Assembly: GCA_944388685.1 (NCBI GenBank)
Contig: CALXJS010000018.1
Span: forward strand, 1 to 28,311
DNA from: an uncultured Clostridia bacterium
GTDB lineage: Bacteria > Bacillota_A > Clostridia > TANB77 > CAG-508
DNA length: 28,311 nt
Direction of reading: 5' to 3'
Shown piece after piece: positions 1 to 9,099 of the stretch. The notes beneath the pieces were generated by a model, which was not told the DNA's origin, ran no database searches, and was given only the letters and a program-made list of their open reading frames with translations. The number at the start of each line of letters is the position of its first letter. The first letter of the stretch is position 1. A program made the translations under genes and the position numbers.

Positions 1-2
1 TT

Positions 3-77
3 TGGTGACCCCTACGGGAATCGAACCCATGATTCCACCTTGAGAGGGTGGCGTCTTAACCGCTTGACCAAGGGGCC
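3..77 (-). tRNA. tRNA-Glu (anticodon CTC)
   Basis: Read on the minus strand, this is a complete cloverleaf. The 7-bp acceptor stem pairs GGCCCCT with AGGGGTC (one G-U pair). The anticodon stem is CCACC/GGTGG around the loop CTCTCAA, so the anticodon is CTC and it reads GAG (Glu). The T arm has GGTTCGATTCC. The discriminator is A and the 3' CCA is encoded. A good sigma-A promoter lies just upstream. The 3' end is 2 bases from the window edge, so downstream tRNA genes could follow outside. Confidence 0.97.
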
Positions 78-94
78 TTAAAATTCACCTTATA

Positions 95-123
95 GTTATA
101 CCATTTTTTTTGCTTTTCGTCAA
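95..123 (-). promoter_or_regulatory. sigma-A promoter of tRNA-Glu
   Basis: On the minus strand, TTGACG (118-123) and TATAAC (95-100) are separated by 17 bases, close to the sigma-A consensus, and lie 17 bases upstream of the mature tRNA 5' end. The next 29 bases upstream, up to the palindrome at 153, hold nothing else that I can recognise. Confidence 0.8.
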
Positions 124-152
124 CTAGTATTTATAAATTTTATATGATTTTT

Positions 153-533
153 GAGACAATTTGGGCCAGGTTGGTTTTTGTATCATTTTTGTCGAAAAAT
201 GGCGAATGACTGAGTGATACTTTCTTTTTAATAATTTCTTAATTAAGCTTAAAACAAAAAATGTATATACTATTTTATGAAATTAAATGTGCAAATGGAA
301 AAATATTACAAATTTTTATATTATCAAGTGGAAAAGTCGCGGTGCGCCAGCGATTTTACACTTGATAATGTTAGAATTTGTATATTTTGTAATGTTAGCC
401 ATTTAATGAATAAAATAGTATATACATTTTTTGTTATTTGCAAATCAAACTAAAATATTCAAAAAAGAAACATCTATATTATTCGCCATTTTTCGACAAA
501 AATGATACAAAAACCAACCTGGCCCAATTTGTC

Positions 534-535
<2 letters not shown>
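153..535. repeat. 383-bp palindromic element, family A copy 1
   Basis: The two ends (152-207 and 481-536) are inverted copies over about 56 bp with one mismatch; the outermost bases are GAGACAA.TTGGGCCAGG. Inverted pairing continues imperfectly inward: TGTATATACTATTTTAT near 262-278 pairs with 411-426. A central hairpin, ATTATCAAGTG/CACTTGATAAT, lies at 320-369 with a GC-rich tip. An internal loop at 274-301 facing 391-414 is not paired but resembles the loop of the copy at 8745-9099. The right end overlaps the obgE stop codon, and the element fills the otherwise gene-free stretch 124-533. It has no coding capacity. It could act as a terminator, a MITE-like mobile repeat or a structured RNA. 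Confidence 0.9.
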
Positions 536-1806
<1,271 letters not shown>

Positions 1807-1922
1807 ATTATTTTTCCTTTCTCTTTTAATTATTTTTTCTGTTTTATCATTCAAAATTTCTTCTTTTTATTTGCGTTTTCAAATATCTCTTAAGAAAATC
1901 TCAAATTCACTCTGGATTGTGA

Positions 1923-1997
1923 TTTTTATTGAATCGTAAATCGTTTTTATTCAATAAAAATGTCCAAACAGAAACGTCCCCCATTGGACACCATTGG
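1923..1997. repeat. Hairpin and repeat motif between trpS and obgE
   Basis: TTTTTATTGAAT (1923-1934) and ATTCAATAAAAA (1949-1960) form a perfect 12-bp inverted repeat. It is followed by AAAAATGTCCAAACAGAAACG, which resembles AAAATGTCCCAAACAAAAACG inside the palindrome at 8745-9099, and by CCATTGGACACCATTGG (1981-1997), a short near-tandem repeat ending 3 bases from the trpS stop. This may be a trpS terminator built from repeat material. No gene is seen in 1807-2000. Confidence 0.5.
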
Positions 1998-2000
1998 AAT

Positions 2001-3008
2001 TTATTCAAAATAATCTAGTTGCATTGCCTTTTTTACTTTTTTCATTGTTTCTTGTGCTGTTTTTCTAGCTTTTTCTGTTCCCTCTTTTAAGATTTTATCT
2101 ACTAGTTCTGGATTTTCTTCATAATATTTTCTTTTTTCTCTAATTGGTCTTAAATATTCACTAATATTTTTTGCTAATTGTTTTTTGCAGGCAACACATC
2201 CTCTTTTTCCTGCCCTACATTCTGCACATACATTGTCAATTTCTTCTTTTGTAGAGAATAGTTTATGATAATAGGCTACCATACATATATCAGGATTTCC
2301 TAAATCATCTTTTTTTATTCGATTTGGATCTGTTACTGCACGCATTACTTTTTTGGTGATTTCTTCTTCTGAATCTGATAGATAAATAGCATTTCCAAGA
2401 GATTTTCCCATTTTTTCATTGCCATCTAATCCTTTGATTCTTTTTCCTTCTGATAATACAATTTTAGGTTCTGTCAATACTTCTCCATAGATACTATTAA
2501 ATTTTCTAACAATTTCTCTACATTGCTCAATTAATGGTTCTTGGTCTTCTCCTGTTGGAACCAATTCTCCTTCAAATGTGGTAATATCCGCTGCTTGACT
2601 TACTGGATAACCTAAAAATCCATAGGTTACACTTTCTCCAAATAGTTCTTTTTTTTGTGCAATTTCTGTTTTTACGGTTGGATTTCTTTGAAGTCTTGCA
2701 ATCGTTACTAAATTTGAATAATATACGGTTAATTCTGCTGTTTCTGGTATCATAGATTGAATATATATCGTTGTTTTTTCTGGATCAATTCCACATGATA
2801 GATAATCCATAGCCAATTCTCTTACATTTTTTCTAACTTTTTCTGGCTGATTAAAATTATCTGTTAATGCTTGCACATCTGCAACTAATATATAGATATC
2901 ATATTCTCCACTATTTTGCATTTCTACTCTCTTTTTTAATGATCCAAAATAATGACCTATATGTAATTTTCCTGTTGGTCTATCCCCTGTCAATACTCTT
3001 TTTTTCAT
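2001..3008 (-). CDS. trpS: Tryptophanyl-tRNA synthetase
   Basis: Cytosolic class I aminoacyl-tRNA synthetase that charges tRNA-Trp. The 335-residue length fits the bacterial TrpRS family. The N-terminus has TGDRPTGKLHIGHYFGS, containing the HIGH motif. The middle has GYPVSQAADI and GEDQ, which are typical of TrpRS tryptophan binding, and EKMGKS near residue 200 is the KMSKS motif. Near the C-terminus a CAEC...CVAC cluster lies before an idiosyncratic basic tail. It starts at an ATG 22 bases after the rimO stop and probably shares a transcript with pth, rng and rimO. No T-box leader precedes it, since the upstream gap is too short. The end is followed by the repeat at 1923-1997. Confidence 0.95.
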   Translation of the reverse strand: MKKRVLTGDRPTGKLHIGHYFGSLKKRVEMQNSGEYDIYILVADVQALTDNFNQPEKVRKNVRELAMDYLSCGIDPEKTTIYIQSMIPETAELTVYYSNLVTIARLQRNPTVKTEIAQKKELFGESVTYGFLGYPVSQAADITTFEGELVPTGEDQEPLIEQCREIVRKFNSIYGEVLTEPKIVLSEGKRIKGLDGNEKMGKSLGNAIYLSDSEEEITKKVMRAVTDPNRIKKDDLGNPDICMVAYYHKLFSTKEEIDNVCAECRAGKRGCVACKKQLAKNISEYLRPIREKRKYYEENPELVDKILKEGTEKARKTAQETMKKVKKAMQLDYFE

Positions 3009-3030
3009 TATTCATCTCATTCCTTTCTTT

Positions 3031-4410
3031 TTAAAGTACAAATTCAGCTATCACATCATACTCTCTAACATCTGTTACTTTACAATTAACAAAATGATTT
3101 ACTATATCTTCTGGCTTTTTATCTGTTTTATTTTTTATGTATACAATTCCATCCATCTCTGGTACATCTTGCATCGTTCTTCCAATATAATATTTTGCAT
3201 CAAAAGACATATCCTCTACTAAGACTTCATATGTCGCTCCCATTTTAGTGCTTTGTATTTGTTTAGAAATCTCTTGTTGTATTTCCATAATTTGGCGATA
3301 CCTTGCTTTTTTTGTATTACCATGAATTTGATTTGGCAATTTTTCTGCTGGTGTTCCATCTTCTTTGGAATACATAAATGTACCTAATTTATCAAATTTT
3401 GCAGTTTGTACAAATGTCTTTAATTCTTGAAAATCTTCCTTCGTCTCTCCTGGAAATCCTACAATCAAACTTGTTCTTAAAACAACATTTGGTATTTGTT
3501 CTCGAATCGTTTTTAATAACATTTCTATTTGTTCTTTACTGGTTCTTCGATTCATTCTTTTTAACACAGTATTTGCAATGTGTTGGATAGGAATATCAAA
3601 ATATTTTGCAATTTTATCATTATTTGCCACAACCTGAATTAATTCTTTCGTAATCCCTTCTGGATATGCATATAAGAAACGAATCCAATGAATTCCTTCT
3701 ATTTTTGTTAATTCTTCTAATAATTCTACTAATTTTGACTCTCCATATATGTCAATACCATATTTGGTTGTGTCTTGTGCTATGACAATCAGTTCTTTGA
3801 TTCCCTTTTTTGCTAACATGTTTGCCTCTTCTATAATGTCCTCCATTTTTCTACTAGCAAATGGTCCTCTAATATATGGTATAGCACAATATGTACATTT
3901 GTTGCTACACCCTTCTCCGATTTTGATATACGCGTAATTATTTCCTGTTGTAATGGTTCTATTTAAAAATTCTTGCTCAGTTAACATAGGCATTTGTGGT
4001 ATGTCTGTTATTTTTTTCCTTGCTGTTTTGTTTTTTCTATCTTTCTTTTCGACAATCCCTCTTTTTAGTAAATCCTCTATCTTATTCCACAATTTGTCAT
4101 AATCTTCAATTTTTATAAACAAATCCACTTCTGGTAAGGCTTTTACTAAATCTTCATAATATCTTTGTACGAGACATCCCATCACAATGAGATATTGACA
4201 TTTATGCTTTTTATATTCCGCCATTTCTAATATGGTATTAATGGCTTCTTCTTTTGCAGATTCAATAAACCCACAAGTATTAATAACAAGAATATCCGCT
4301 TTTTCTTCTTCATTGACAATTTGAAATCGATTATCTTTAAATATTCCTATTAAACATTCTGTATCAATTAAATTTTTACTACATCCTAGTGATACAAATC
4401 CTACATTCAT
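3031..4410 (-). CDS. rimO: Ribosomal protein S12 methylthiotransferase RimO
   Basis: Radical SAM methylthiotransferase that modifies an aspartate of ribosomal protein S12. The N-terminal MTTase domain carries the three cluster cysteines C10 (LGCSKN), C46 (NTCGFIESAKEE) and C79 (VMGC). The SAM cluster is CSNKCTYC (CxxxCxxC) near residue 168, and the C-terminal region (about 390-459) is TRAM-like. LGCSKN, NTCGFI and the S12-type C-terminus point to RimO rather than MiaB. At 459 residues it is slightly longer than usual because of a lysine-rich insert near residues 118-132. It lies downstream of rng, separated by the repeat at 4440-4541, and 22 bases before trpS. Confidence 0.95.
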   Translation of the reverse strand: MNVGFVSLGCSKNLIDTECLIGIFKDNRFQIVNEEEKADILVINTCGFIESAKEEAINTILEMAEYKKHKCQYLIVMGCLVQRYYEDLVKALPEVDLFIKIEDYDKLWNKIEDLLKRGIVEKKDRKNKTARKKITDIPQMPMLTEQEFLNRTITTGNNYAYIKIGEGCSNKCTYCAIPYIRGPFASRKMEDIIEEANMLAKKGIKELIVIAQDTTKYGIDIYGESKLVELLEELTKIEGIHWIRFLYAYPEGITKELIQVVANNDKIAKYFDIPIQHIANTVLKRMNRRTSKEQIEMLLKTIREQIPNVVLRTSLIVGFPGETKEDFQELKTFVQTAKFDKLGTFMYSKEDGTPAEKLPNQIHGNTKKARYRQIMEIQQEISKQIQSTKMGATYEVLVEDMSFDAKYYIGRTMQDVPEMDGIVYIKNKTDKKPEDIVNHFVNCKVTDVREYDVIAEFVL

Positions 4411-4439
4411 TTTTTATTCTATCCTCTTTCTTTTTAGTT

Positions 4440-4541
4440 TGAACGTTGGGGACGTGCCAAATCGTTCAACTATCTATTTTTAAACTCTATACAATTTAAT
4501 TAATTAAAAAGTTGAACAAATTGGCCCGCTCCCAACGTTCA
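4440..4541. repeat. Palindromic repeat, family C copy 1
   Basis: TGAACGTTGGGGACGTGCC... (4440-4471) is inverted, with several mismatches, at 4509-4541 around an AT-rich loop. The core GGGGACGTGyCAAATCGTTC is the same as in the element at 26633-26744. The right end overlaps the stop codon of rng (TGA at 4541-4539). It could act as a terminator between rng and rimO or be a small mobile palindrome. Confidence 0.8.
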
Positions 4542-5729
4542 GTGTTCATCTTTATGACTACATATATGCTTTCTTGTCATTTCCATTAAGTCTAATTTAG
4601 TAAAACCTTCAATCTGTGTTTTACTTCTATCTTTTTTCAATTCCTCTTTTAATAAATTTTCTATTGTTTTTTTATCTTCTTCTTTTTGCATATCGATATA
4701 GTCTATGATTATAATACCTCCAATATCTCTTAATCTTAGCTGTTTTGCAATTTCTATAGTTGCTTCTTTGTTAACTCTAAAAACGGTATCTTCCATAGTT
4801 TTATTTCCTGTGTATTTTCCTGTATTAACATCAATTGCTGTTAGTGCCTCTGTCTTATCAATTGTGATAAATCCTCCACATTTTAGCCATATTTTCCTAT
4901 TGTTAATCTTATGTATTTGTTGTTCTAAATCATATAAATTGAAAATTGTTCCTTCACTTTTTACTACTATTTGTAGATTTTTATATTCCTTATTTTCATT
5001 TTTTATTTTGGTTATTTCATTATAGTCTATACTGTCATTTACAGTTACTTTTTGCACACCTTTATCTGCTAAATCTATTAACATTTTCTCAACTATATCT
5101 TCACTTTTATATAATCGTCTTGGCAATGTTTCATTTACTTTTTTACTCTCTTCTACGATTTGATGCCAAATTTTTTCTACATGTTTTATATCTTCAATAA
5201 TTTCTTCTTCTTTTCCCTCTGCTGAAGTTCTAATAACAGCACCATTATTTTTTGAAATATGTTCCCTAACTAATTTGATTAATCTTTCTTGTTCTTCTTT
5301 ATTTTCTATTTTTTGTGAAACCGTAATGATATCTGTGTTTGGCATAAGCACTATATATTTTCCTGGTAAATTGATGTGTGTAGATATTCTTGCACCTTTT
5401 CTTTCGTTACTATCTTTTTTGATTTGAACTAATAGTGTTTGATTTGGTTTTACTAATTGCGTAATGTCTTGATTTGTAATTGCTTTTTGTTTTTTCTCGT
5501 CCTTCTTTTCTAATATGTCTTTTGCATGTATTAAGCTATTTTTTCCGACTCCAATATCTACAAAAGCTGCTTGCATTCCCTTTACAATATCTTTAACAAT
5601 TCCCACATAGATGTTTCCTTCATTTTTATTATCATCTTCACTTTCTTCATAATATTCAACTATCTTCTCATTTTCTAATAGGACAATTTGTCTCCTATCT
5701 TCTATTCTTTTTATGATTAATTCTAACAT
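4539..5729 (-). CDS. rng: Ribonuclease E/G family protein (RNase G type), short C-terminus
   Basis: Endoribonuclease for rRNA and mRNA processing. The N-terminal part (about residues 35-130) is an S1-like RNA-binding domain (YVGIVKDIVKGMQAAFVDIG). The DNase I-like catalytic region carries GGFITIDKTEALTAIDVN and IIIIDYIDM, whose aspartates match catalytic D303 and D346 of E. coli RNase E. The protein stops at 396 residues, shortly after EMTRKHICSHK, and lacks the CPxCxGxG Zn-link and small domain found further on in RNase E/G. The TGA stop coincides with the end of a palindromic repeat, so the gene may have been shortened by its insertion, or a compact C-terminus may be normal in this lineage. 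The start is an ATG with RBS AAAGGTAG, 23 bases after pth. Confidence 0.88.
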   Translation of the reverse strand: MLELIIKRIEDRRQIVLLENEKIVEYYEESEDDNKNEGNIYVGIVKDIVKGMQAAFVDIGVGKNSLIHAKDILEKKDEKKQKAITNQDITQLVKPNQTLLVQIKKDSNERKGARISTHINLPGKYIVLMPNTDIITVSQKIENKEEQERLIKLVREHISKNNGAVIRTSAEGKEEEIIEDIKHVEKIWHQIVEESKKVNETLPRRLYKSEDIVEKMLIDLADKGVQKVTVNDSIDYNEITKIKNENKEYKNLQIVVKSEGTIFNLYDLEQQIHKINNRKIWLKCGGFITIDKTEALTAIDVNTGKYTGNKTMEDTVFRVNKEATIEIAKQLRLRDIGGIIIIDYIDMQKEEDKKTIENLLKEELKKDRSKTQIEGFTKLDLMEMTRKHICSHKDEH

Positions 5730-5752
5730 TCTTTTTGTCTACCTTTCTTGTT

Positions 5753-6313
5753 TTAATTAAATTTATTCATTGCTGAATCTATACCATTTTTTATAATCTC
5801 TGTAATCGCATTTTTAGCTTTATCTGTTCCTATATCTAACTTTTCTTTATCTTCTATAGATGTTATTTTTCCTATAACATAATTTATCATGTCATTCCTA
5901 TATGCAGGTGTTCCAATTCCTACTCGTATTCTTGCAAAATCTTCAGAATGTATATGTTGTATTACAGATTTCATACCATTATGTGACCCTGCTCCACCTT
6001 TTTTTCTTATTTTAATCTTTCCTGGCTCTACATCAATATCGTCATATATAACTATTATATCTTCTAAATCTATTTTATAAAAATCCATTACTTCTATAAC
6101 ACTTTCTCCACTCAAATTCATGTAGGTTTGTGGTTTTAAAAGAAGGACTTTTTTATTTTCGATTGTTCCTGTACCATAAATTCCTTTAAATTTATGTTTA
6201 TTCACTTCGATTTCATATGCCTTTGCCAATTTATTTATGGTATCAAATCCCATATTATGTCTTGTATTAGAATATTCTATTTCAGGATTTCCTAATCCTA
6301 CAATTAAAAACAT
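5753..6313 (-). CDS. pth: Peptidyl-tRNA hydrolase
   Basis: Cytosolic enzyme that releases peptides from stalled peptidyl-tRNA. GLGNP, NTRHNMGF (catalytic His), KPQTYMNLSGESV and RKKGGAGSHNGMKS are the family signatures, and the length of about 186 residues is normal. I choose the ATG at 6313 (MFLIVGLGNP) because AAGAGG sits 7 bases upstream; a TTG six codons earlier would lie upstream of that RBS. It is first in the pth-rng-rimO-trpS-obgE series on the minus strand. Confidence 0.95.
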   Translation of the reverse strand: MFLIVGLGNPEIEYSNTRHNMGFDTINKLAKAYEIEVNKHKFKGIYGTGTIENKKVLLLKPQTYMNLSGESVIEVMDFYKIDLEDIIVIYDDIDVEPGKIKIRKKGGAGSHNGMKSVIQHIHSEDFARIRVGIGTPAYRNDMINYVIGKITSIEDKEKLDIGTDKAKNAITEIIKNGIDSAMNKFN

Positions 6314-6414
6314 GTTTTTTCCTCTTTTCAAATTTTAATCTATATTATTTTACACTGTTTTTGCTTGTTTTTCAAGTTTTTATCAAGACAAATTTTACCT
6401 TATTATTAATTTAC

Positions 6415-6609
6415 GTTACAGTTTAGTGTACAAATCCTGGGAAGATATATATTATATTTTAAGCGGGTTACGTGGGGACCGACACGATACATACTGTTAA
6501 TAAATCAACGATAGTCCCATGGGAGTTGATTTATGTACAGTATGTAAAGTGTTGGGATAGCGAAAAATATAATATATATCTTCCCAGGATTTGTACACTG
6601 AACTGTAAC
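6415..6609. repeat. 195-bp palindromic element, family B complete copy
   Basis: Terminal inverted arms of about 46 bp (6415-6460 and 6563-6609) start GTTACAGTTyAGTGTACAA and contain CCTGGGAAGATATATATT. They enclose an unpaired asymmetric internal loop (5' side about 6461-6487, 3' side AAGTGTTGGGATAGCGA). An apical hairpin follows, pairing TACATACTGT..TAAATCAAC with its complement near 6522-6545. Its right half recurs at 23331-23405 and its outer end at 7192-7239. It fills most of the gene-free stretch 6314-6745. A small open frame across it (6505-6711) looks accidental. Confidence 0.88.
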
Positions 6610-6677
6610 TAATTTACACTTTTGTTTACAATTACTAATGTCATAGAAATACAATTTTTCTGTGCAATGTTGTTTTT

Positions 6678-6736
6678 TTGTTGAATAGGAAAAATGATTT
6701 CTATTCAACAAAAAAAAGCACTTTAAAGTGCTTTTT
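6678..6736 (-). terminator. Terminator of spoVG with a second hairpin
   Basis: On the minus strand, immediately after spoVG, AAAAAGCACTTTAAAGTGCTTTTTTT (6711-6736) is an intrinsic terminator. Next to it, TTGTTGAATAG...CTATTCAACAA (6678-6711) forms an 11-bp hairpin stem. Confidence 0.8.
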
Positions 6737-6745
6737 CATTTATTA

Positions 6746-7018
6746 TTATTCTGCTGATTCCTCTGTTTCTGGAGCTTCATAAGCCTCTAATATAGCTTTT
6801 TGAATTTTCTCTCTAGTTTCAGCATTGATTGGATGAGCTATATCTTTGAATTCTCCGTTTGGAGTTTTTCTACTTGGCATAGCTATAAATAATCCATTTT
6901 GACTTTCGATAACTTTGATATCATGAATAACAAATTCGTTATCGAATGTTACAGAAGCAACAGCTTTCATTCTGTTCTCTGAATTTACTTTTCTTAAACG
7001 TACATCTGTGATTTGCAT
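6746..7018 (-). CDS. spoVG: SpoVG family RNA/DNA-binding regulator
   Basis: Small regulator involved in sporulation septation and in post-transcriptional control of envelope functions. The 90-residue protein reads [11 protein letters not shown], then [10 protein letters not shown] and [17 protein letters not shown], the near-invariant SpoVG core. I start at the ATG at 7018, with GGAAGGTAGG about 9 bases upstream. A GTG four codons earlier would sit on the RBS. A near-perfect sigma-H promoter lies upstream, as known for Bacillus spoVG. The gene is divergent from murC and single, with its own terminator. Confidence 0.95.
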   Translation of the reverse strand: MQITDVRLRKVNSENRMKAVASVTFDNEFVIHDIKVIESQNGLFIAMPSRKTPNGEFKDIAHPINAETREKIQKAILEAYEAPETEESAE

Positions 7019-7090
7019 TTTGTAGTGCACCTACCTTCCTTAAGTTTTAAAAATATTTCGTACATATATTTACTCTTATGTACAATTATA

Positions 7091-7119
7091 TTATTCTCCA
7101 CAAAAAATTTTTTTCCTTC
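7091..7119 (-). promoter_or_regulatory. Probable sigma-H promoter of spoVG
   Basis: On the minus strand, GAAGGAAAA (7111-7119) matches the sigma-H -35 RNAGGAWWW and GGAGAATAA (7091-7099) matches the -10 RNNGAATWW, with 11 bases between them. It lies 72 bases upstream of the spoVG start. spoVG is a classic sigma-H gene in Bacillus, so position and match agree. Confidence 0.75.
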
Positions 7120-7191
7120 TTTTTTTTACATTTTTTTTATTTTTTAATTGTAACCTTTTTATCACAAAAAAATATAATTAAATTATAAGGC

Positions 7192-7239
7192 AAAAAATGT
7201 AATATATATCTTCTCAGGATGGGTACACAGAACTATAAC
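7192..7239. repeat. Remnant of family B palindrome (outer end)
   Basis: AATATATATCTTCTCAGGAT, followed by GGTACACAGAACTATAAC, matches the right outer arm of the element at 6415-6609 with several substitutions. No inverted partner is seen nearby, so it is a decayed or solo end. The rest of 7019-7360 holds the divergent promoters. Confidence 0.7.
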
Positions 7240-7278
7240 ATTTATCTTCTATTTCATTTGTAAATTTCTTCAAAAGTA

Positions 7279-7307
7279 TTGAATTTTTAGTCATATAATT
7301 ATATAAT
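7279..7307 (+). promoter_or_regulatory. Probable sigma-A promoter of murC
   Basis: TTGAAT (7279-7284) and TATAAT (7302-7307) are spaced by 17 bases, and lie 54 bases upstream of the murC start. Confidence 0.65.
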
Positions 7308-7360
7308 TCGTTTTAGAATTTTATTCTTTAAATAAATACATACAAAAGGGAGTGCGTTTA

Positions 7361-8746
7361 ATGCCTAATATTGAGAATTTAAAAAAATATAAAAATATTC
7401 ATATGATTGGAATTGGTGGCGTAAGTATGAGTGGAATTGCAGAAATCCTTTATAACTGGAATTTTCATGTCACTGGTTCTGATTGGGCAGATTCTGAAGT
7501 TGTACAGACTTTAATCAAAAAAGGAATTCATGTTACAATTGGACATAATTTAAAAGATGTTCAAAATGCAGATATTGTAGTATATTCTGCTGCTATTAAA
7601 CAAGATGATCCTGAAATGTTAGAAGCCAAAAAACTAGGAATTCCTACTATTGAGAGGGCTGATTTTCTAGGTGATATTACAAGATGTTTCAAAGATACTA
7701 TCTGTATTTCTGGAACACATGGAAAAACAACCACAACTTCTATGGTTTCTCTTTGTTTTATTAAAGCTTTAACAGATCCTAGTATTCAAGTTGGTGCTTA
7801 TTTAAAACAATTAGATGGAAATTATAGAGTTGGTAATAGTGAACACTTTATTATTGAAGCCTGTGAATATGTAGAAAGTTTTTTAAAATTTAGTCCTAAA
7901 GCTGAAATTGTACTAAATATTGACAATGACCACTTAGATTATTTTAAAACTTTTGATAATATTAAAAAATCTTTTATAAAATATGTAAAATTATTACCTG
8001 ATGATGGTGTTTTAGTAATTAATGGTGATGATGAAAATTGTTTAGAACTTTCTAATTATACTAATGCCAGTGTTCTTACATATGGAATTGCAAATCAAAA
8101 TGTAGATATCTATGCTAAAAATATTGAATTTAATGATGACGGTTTTGCTAAATTTGATGTTTATTATCATAATAAATTTTGGGATACCTTTCAATTATCT
8201 GTCCCAGGCAAACATAATGTATCTAATGCTCTTGCTTGTATTGGCATTTGCATTAAATATTCAATTAACAAAGAAGTTATAAAATCTGCTCTTTTAGAAT
8301 TTACAGGTGCTCATAGAAGATTTGAATATAAAGGAAAAATTCATGGTAAAGTAAGTGTTTATGATGATTATGGACATCATCCTACTGAAATCGTTGCTAC
8401 TGCAAAGTCTCTAATGAACAAAAAATACCATCAATCTTGGGTAATTTTTCAACCTCATACATATAGTAGAACGAAAAATCTTTTAGATGATTTTGCAAAT
8501 GCTTTATTGCATTTTGATAATGTTATTGTTTTAGATATTTATGCTGCTAGAGAAACAAATACTTATAATATTTCGTCTAAAGATTTAGTTTCTAAACTGC
8601 ATTCTTTAGGTAAAGAGGCTTTATATATTCCAGATTTTAATGAATGTGTTGACTATATAAAGAAAAATGTTACAGAAAATGATATTGTTCTGACCCTAGG
8701 TGCTGGAACGGTTACCAATATAGGTCCGATGCTAATTCAAGAATGA
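7361..8746 (+). CDS. murC: UDP-N-acetylmuramate--L-alanine ligase
   Basis: Cytosolic ATP-dependent ligase that adds L-alanine to UDP-MurNAc in peptidoglycan synthesis. The N-terminal nucleotide fold has IGIGGVSMSGIAEIL. The Mur ATP loop is SGTHGKTTTTS near residue 112, NIDNDHLDYF follows in the central domain, and the C-terminal domain has YDDYGHHPTEI and FQPHTYSRT. Length is about 461 residues, as usual. I start at the ATG at 7361 (MPNIENLKK), 8 bases after GGGAG; the GTG at 7352 is too close to that RBS. It is convergent with spoIVB, and its TGA stop overlaps the end of the palindrome at 8745-9099. Confidence 0.96.
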   Translation: MPNIENLKKYKNIHMIGIGGVSMSGIAEILYNWNFHVTGSDWADSEVVQTLIKKGIHVTIGHNLKDVQNADIVVYSAAIKQDDPEMLEAKKLGIPTIERADFLGDITRCFKDTICISGTHGKTTTTSMVSLCFIKALTDPSIQVGAYLKQLDGNYRVGNSEHFIIEACEYVESFLKFSPKAEIVLNIDNDHLDYFKTFDNIKKSFIKYVKLLPDDGVLVINGDDENCLELSNYTNASVLTYGIANQNVDIYAKNIEFNDDGFAKFDVYYHNKFWDTFQLSVPGKHNVSNALACIGICIKYSINKEVIKSALLEFTGAHRRFEYKGKIHGKVSVYDDYGHHPTEIVATAKSLMNKKYHQSWVIFQPHTYSRTKNLLDDFANALLHFDNVIVLDIYAARETNTYNISSKDLVSKLHSLGKEALYIPDFNECVDYIKKNVTENDIVLTLGAGTVTNIGPMLIQE

Positions 8747-9099
8747 GACAACTTGGGCCAGGTCATTTTTGTCTCATTTTAAAATGCTTTTACAAAAGAC
8801 ATTTTAAAAATGTAAATTTAAAAAAAATAGATAGTAAATAATAAAAATTTATGAAATGACGAATGTGAATGAAAAGCATATTAGAAAAAATTAAGGTATC
8901 TAATAGGAGAATCTCAAATCTTGCTTTGAGAGGTGCCTATTAGATACCTTTAGTTTTTCTTTATGCTGAAATGTTAGCCGAGGAATGGAATAAATTTTTA
9001 TTATTTACTATCTATTTATATATGTTACTAAATTTGCTAAAATGTCCCAAACAAAAACGATTTTTAATGAGACAAAAATGACCTGGCCCAAGTTGTCTC
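8745..9099. repeat. 355-bp palindromic element, family A copy 2
   Basis: The ends are perfect inverted copies starting GAGACAACTTGGGCCAGG and running on through TCATTTTTGTCTCATT. Further in, ATAGATAGTAAATAATAAAA pairs with its complement near 8992-9013. The central hairpin AAGGTATCTAATAGG/CCTATTAGATACCTT (8893-8950) carries a second inner stem, TCTCAAA/TTTGAGA. The unpaired loop strands at 8848-8875 and 8969-8994 resemble those of the copy at 153-535. The element lies exactly between convergent genes: its first G is in the murC stop TGA and its last base is the G of the spoIVB stop TAG. It would work as a two-way terminator. No coding potential is seen. Confidence 0.92.

Noticed and set aside
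3009..3030. T-box or other riboswitch before trpS
   Set aside because: Only 22 bases separate rimO and trpS, which leaves no room for one.
6505..6711. 68-residue minus-strand open frame
   Set aside because: It runs through a palindromic element and the spoVG terminator, has no RBS, and its sequence follows the repeat.
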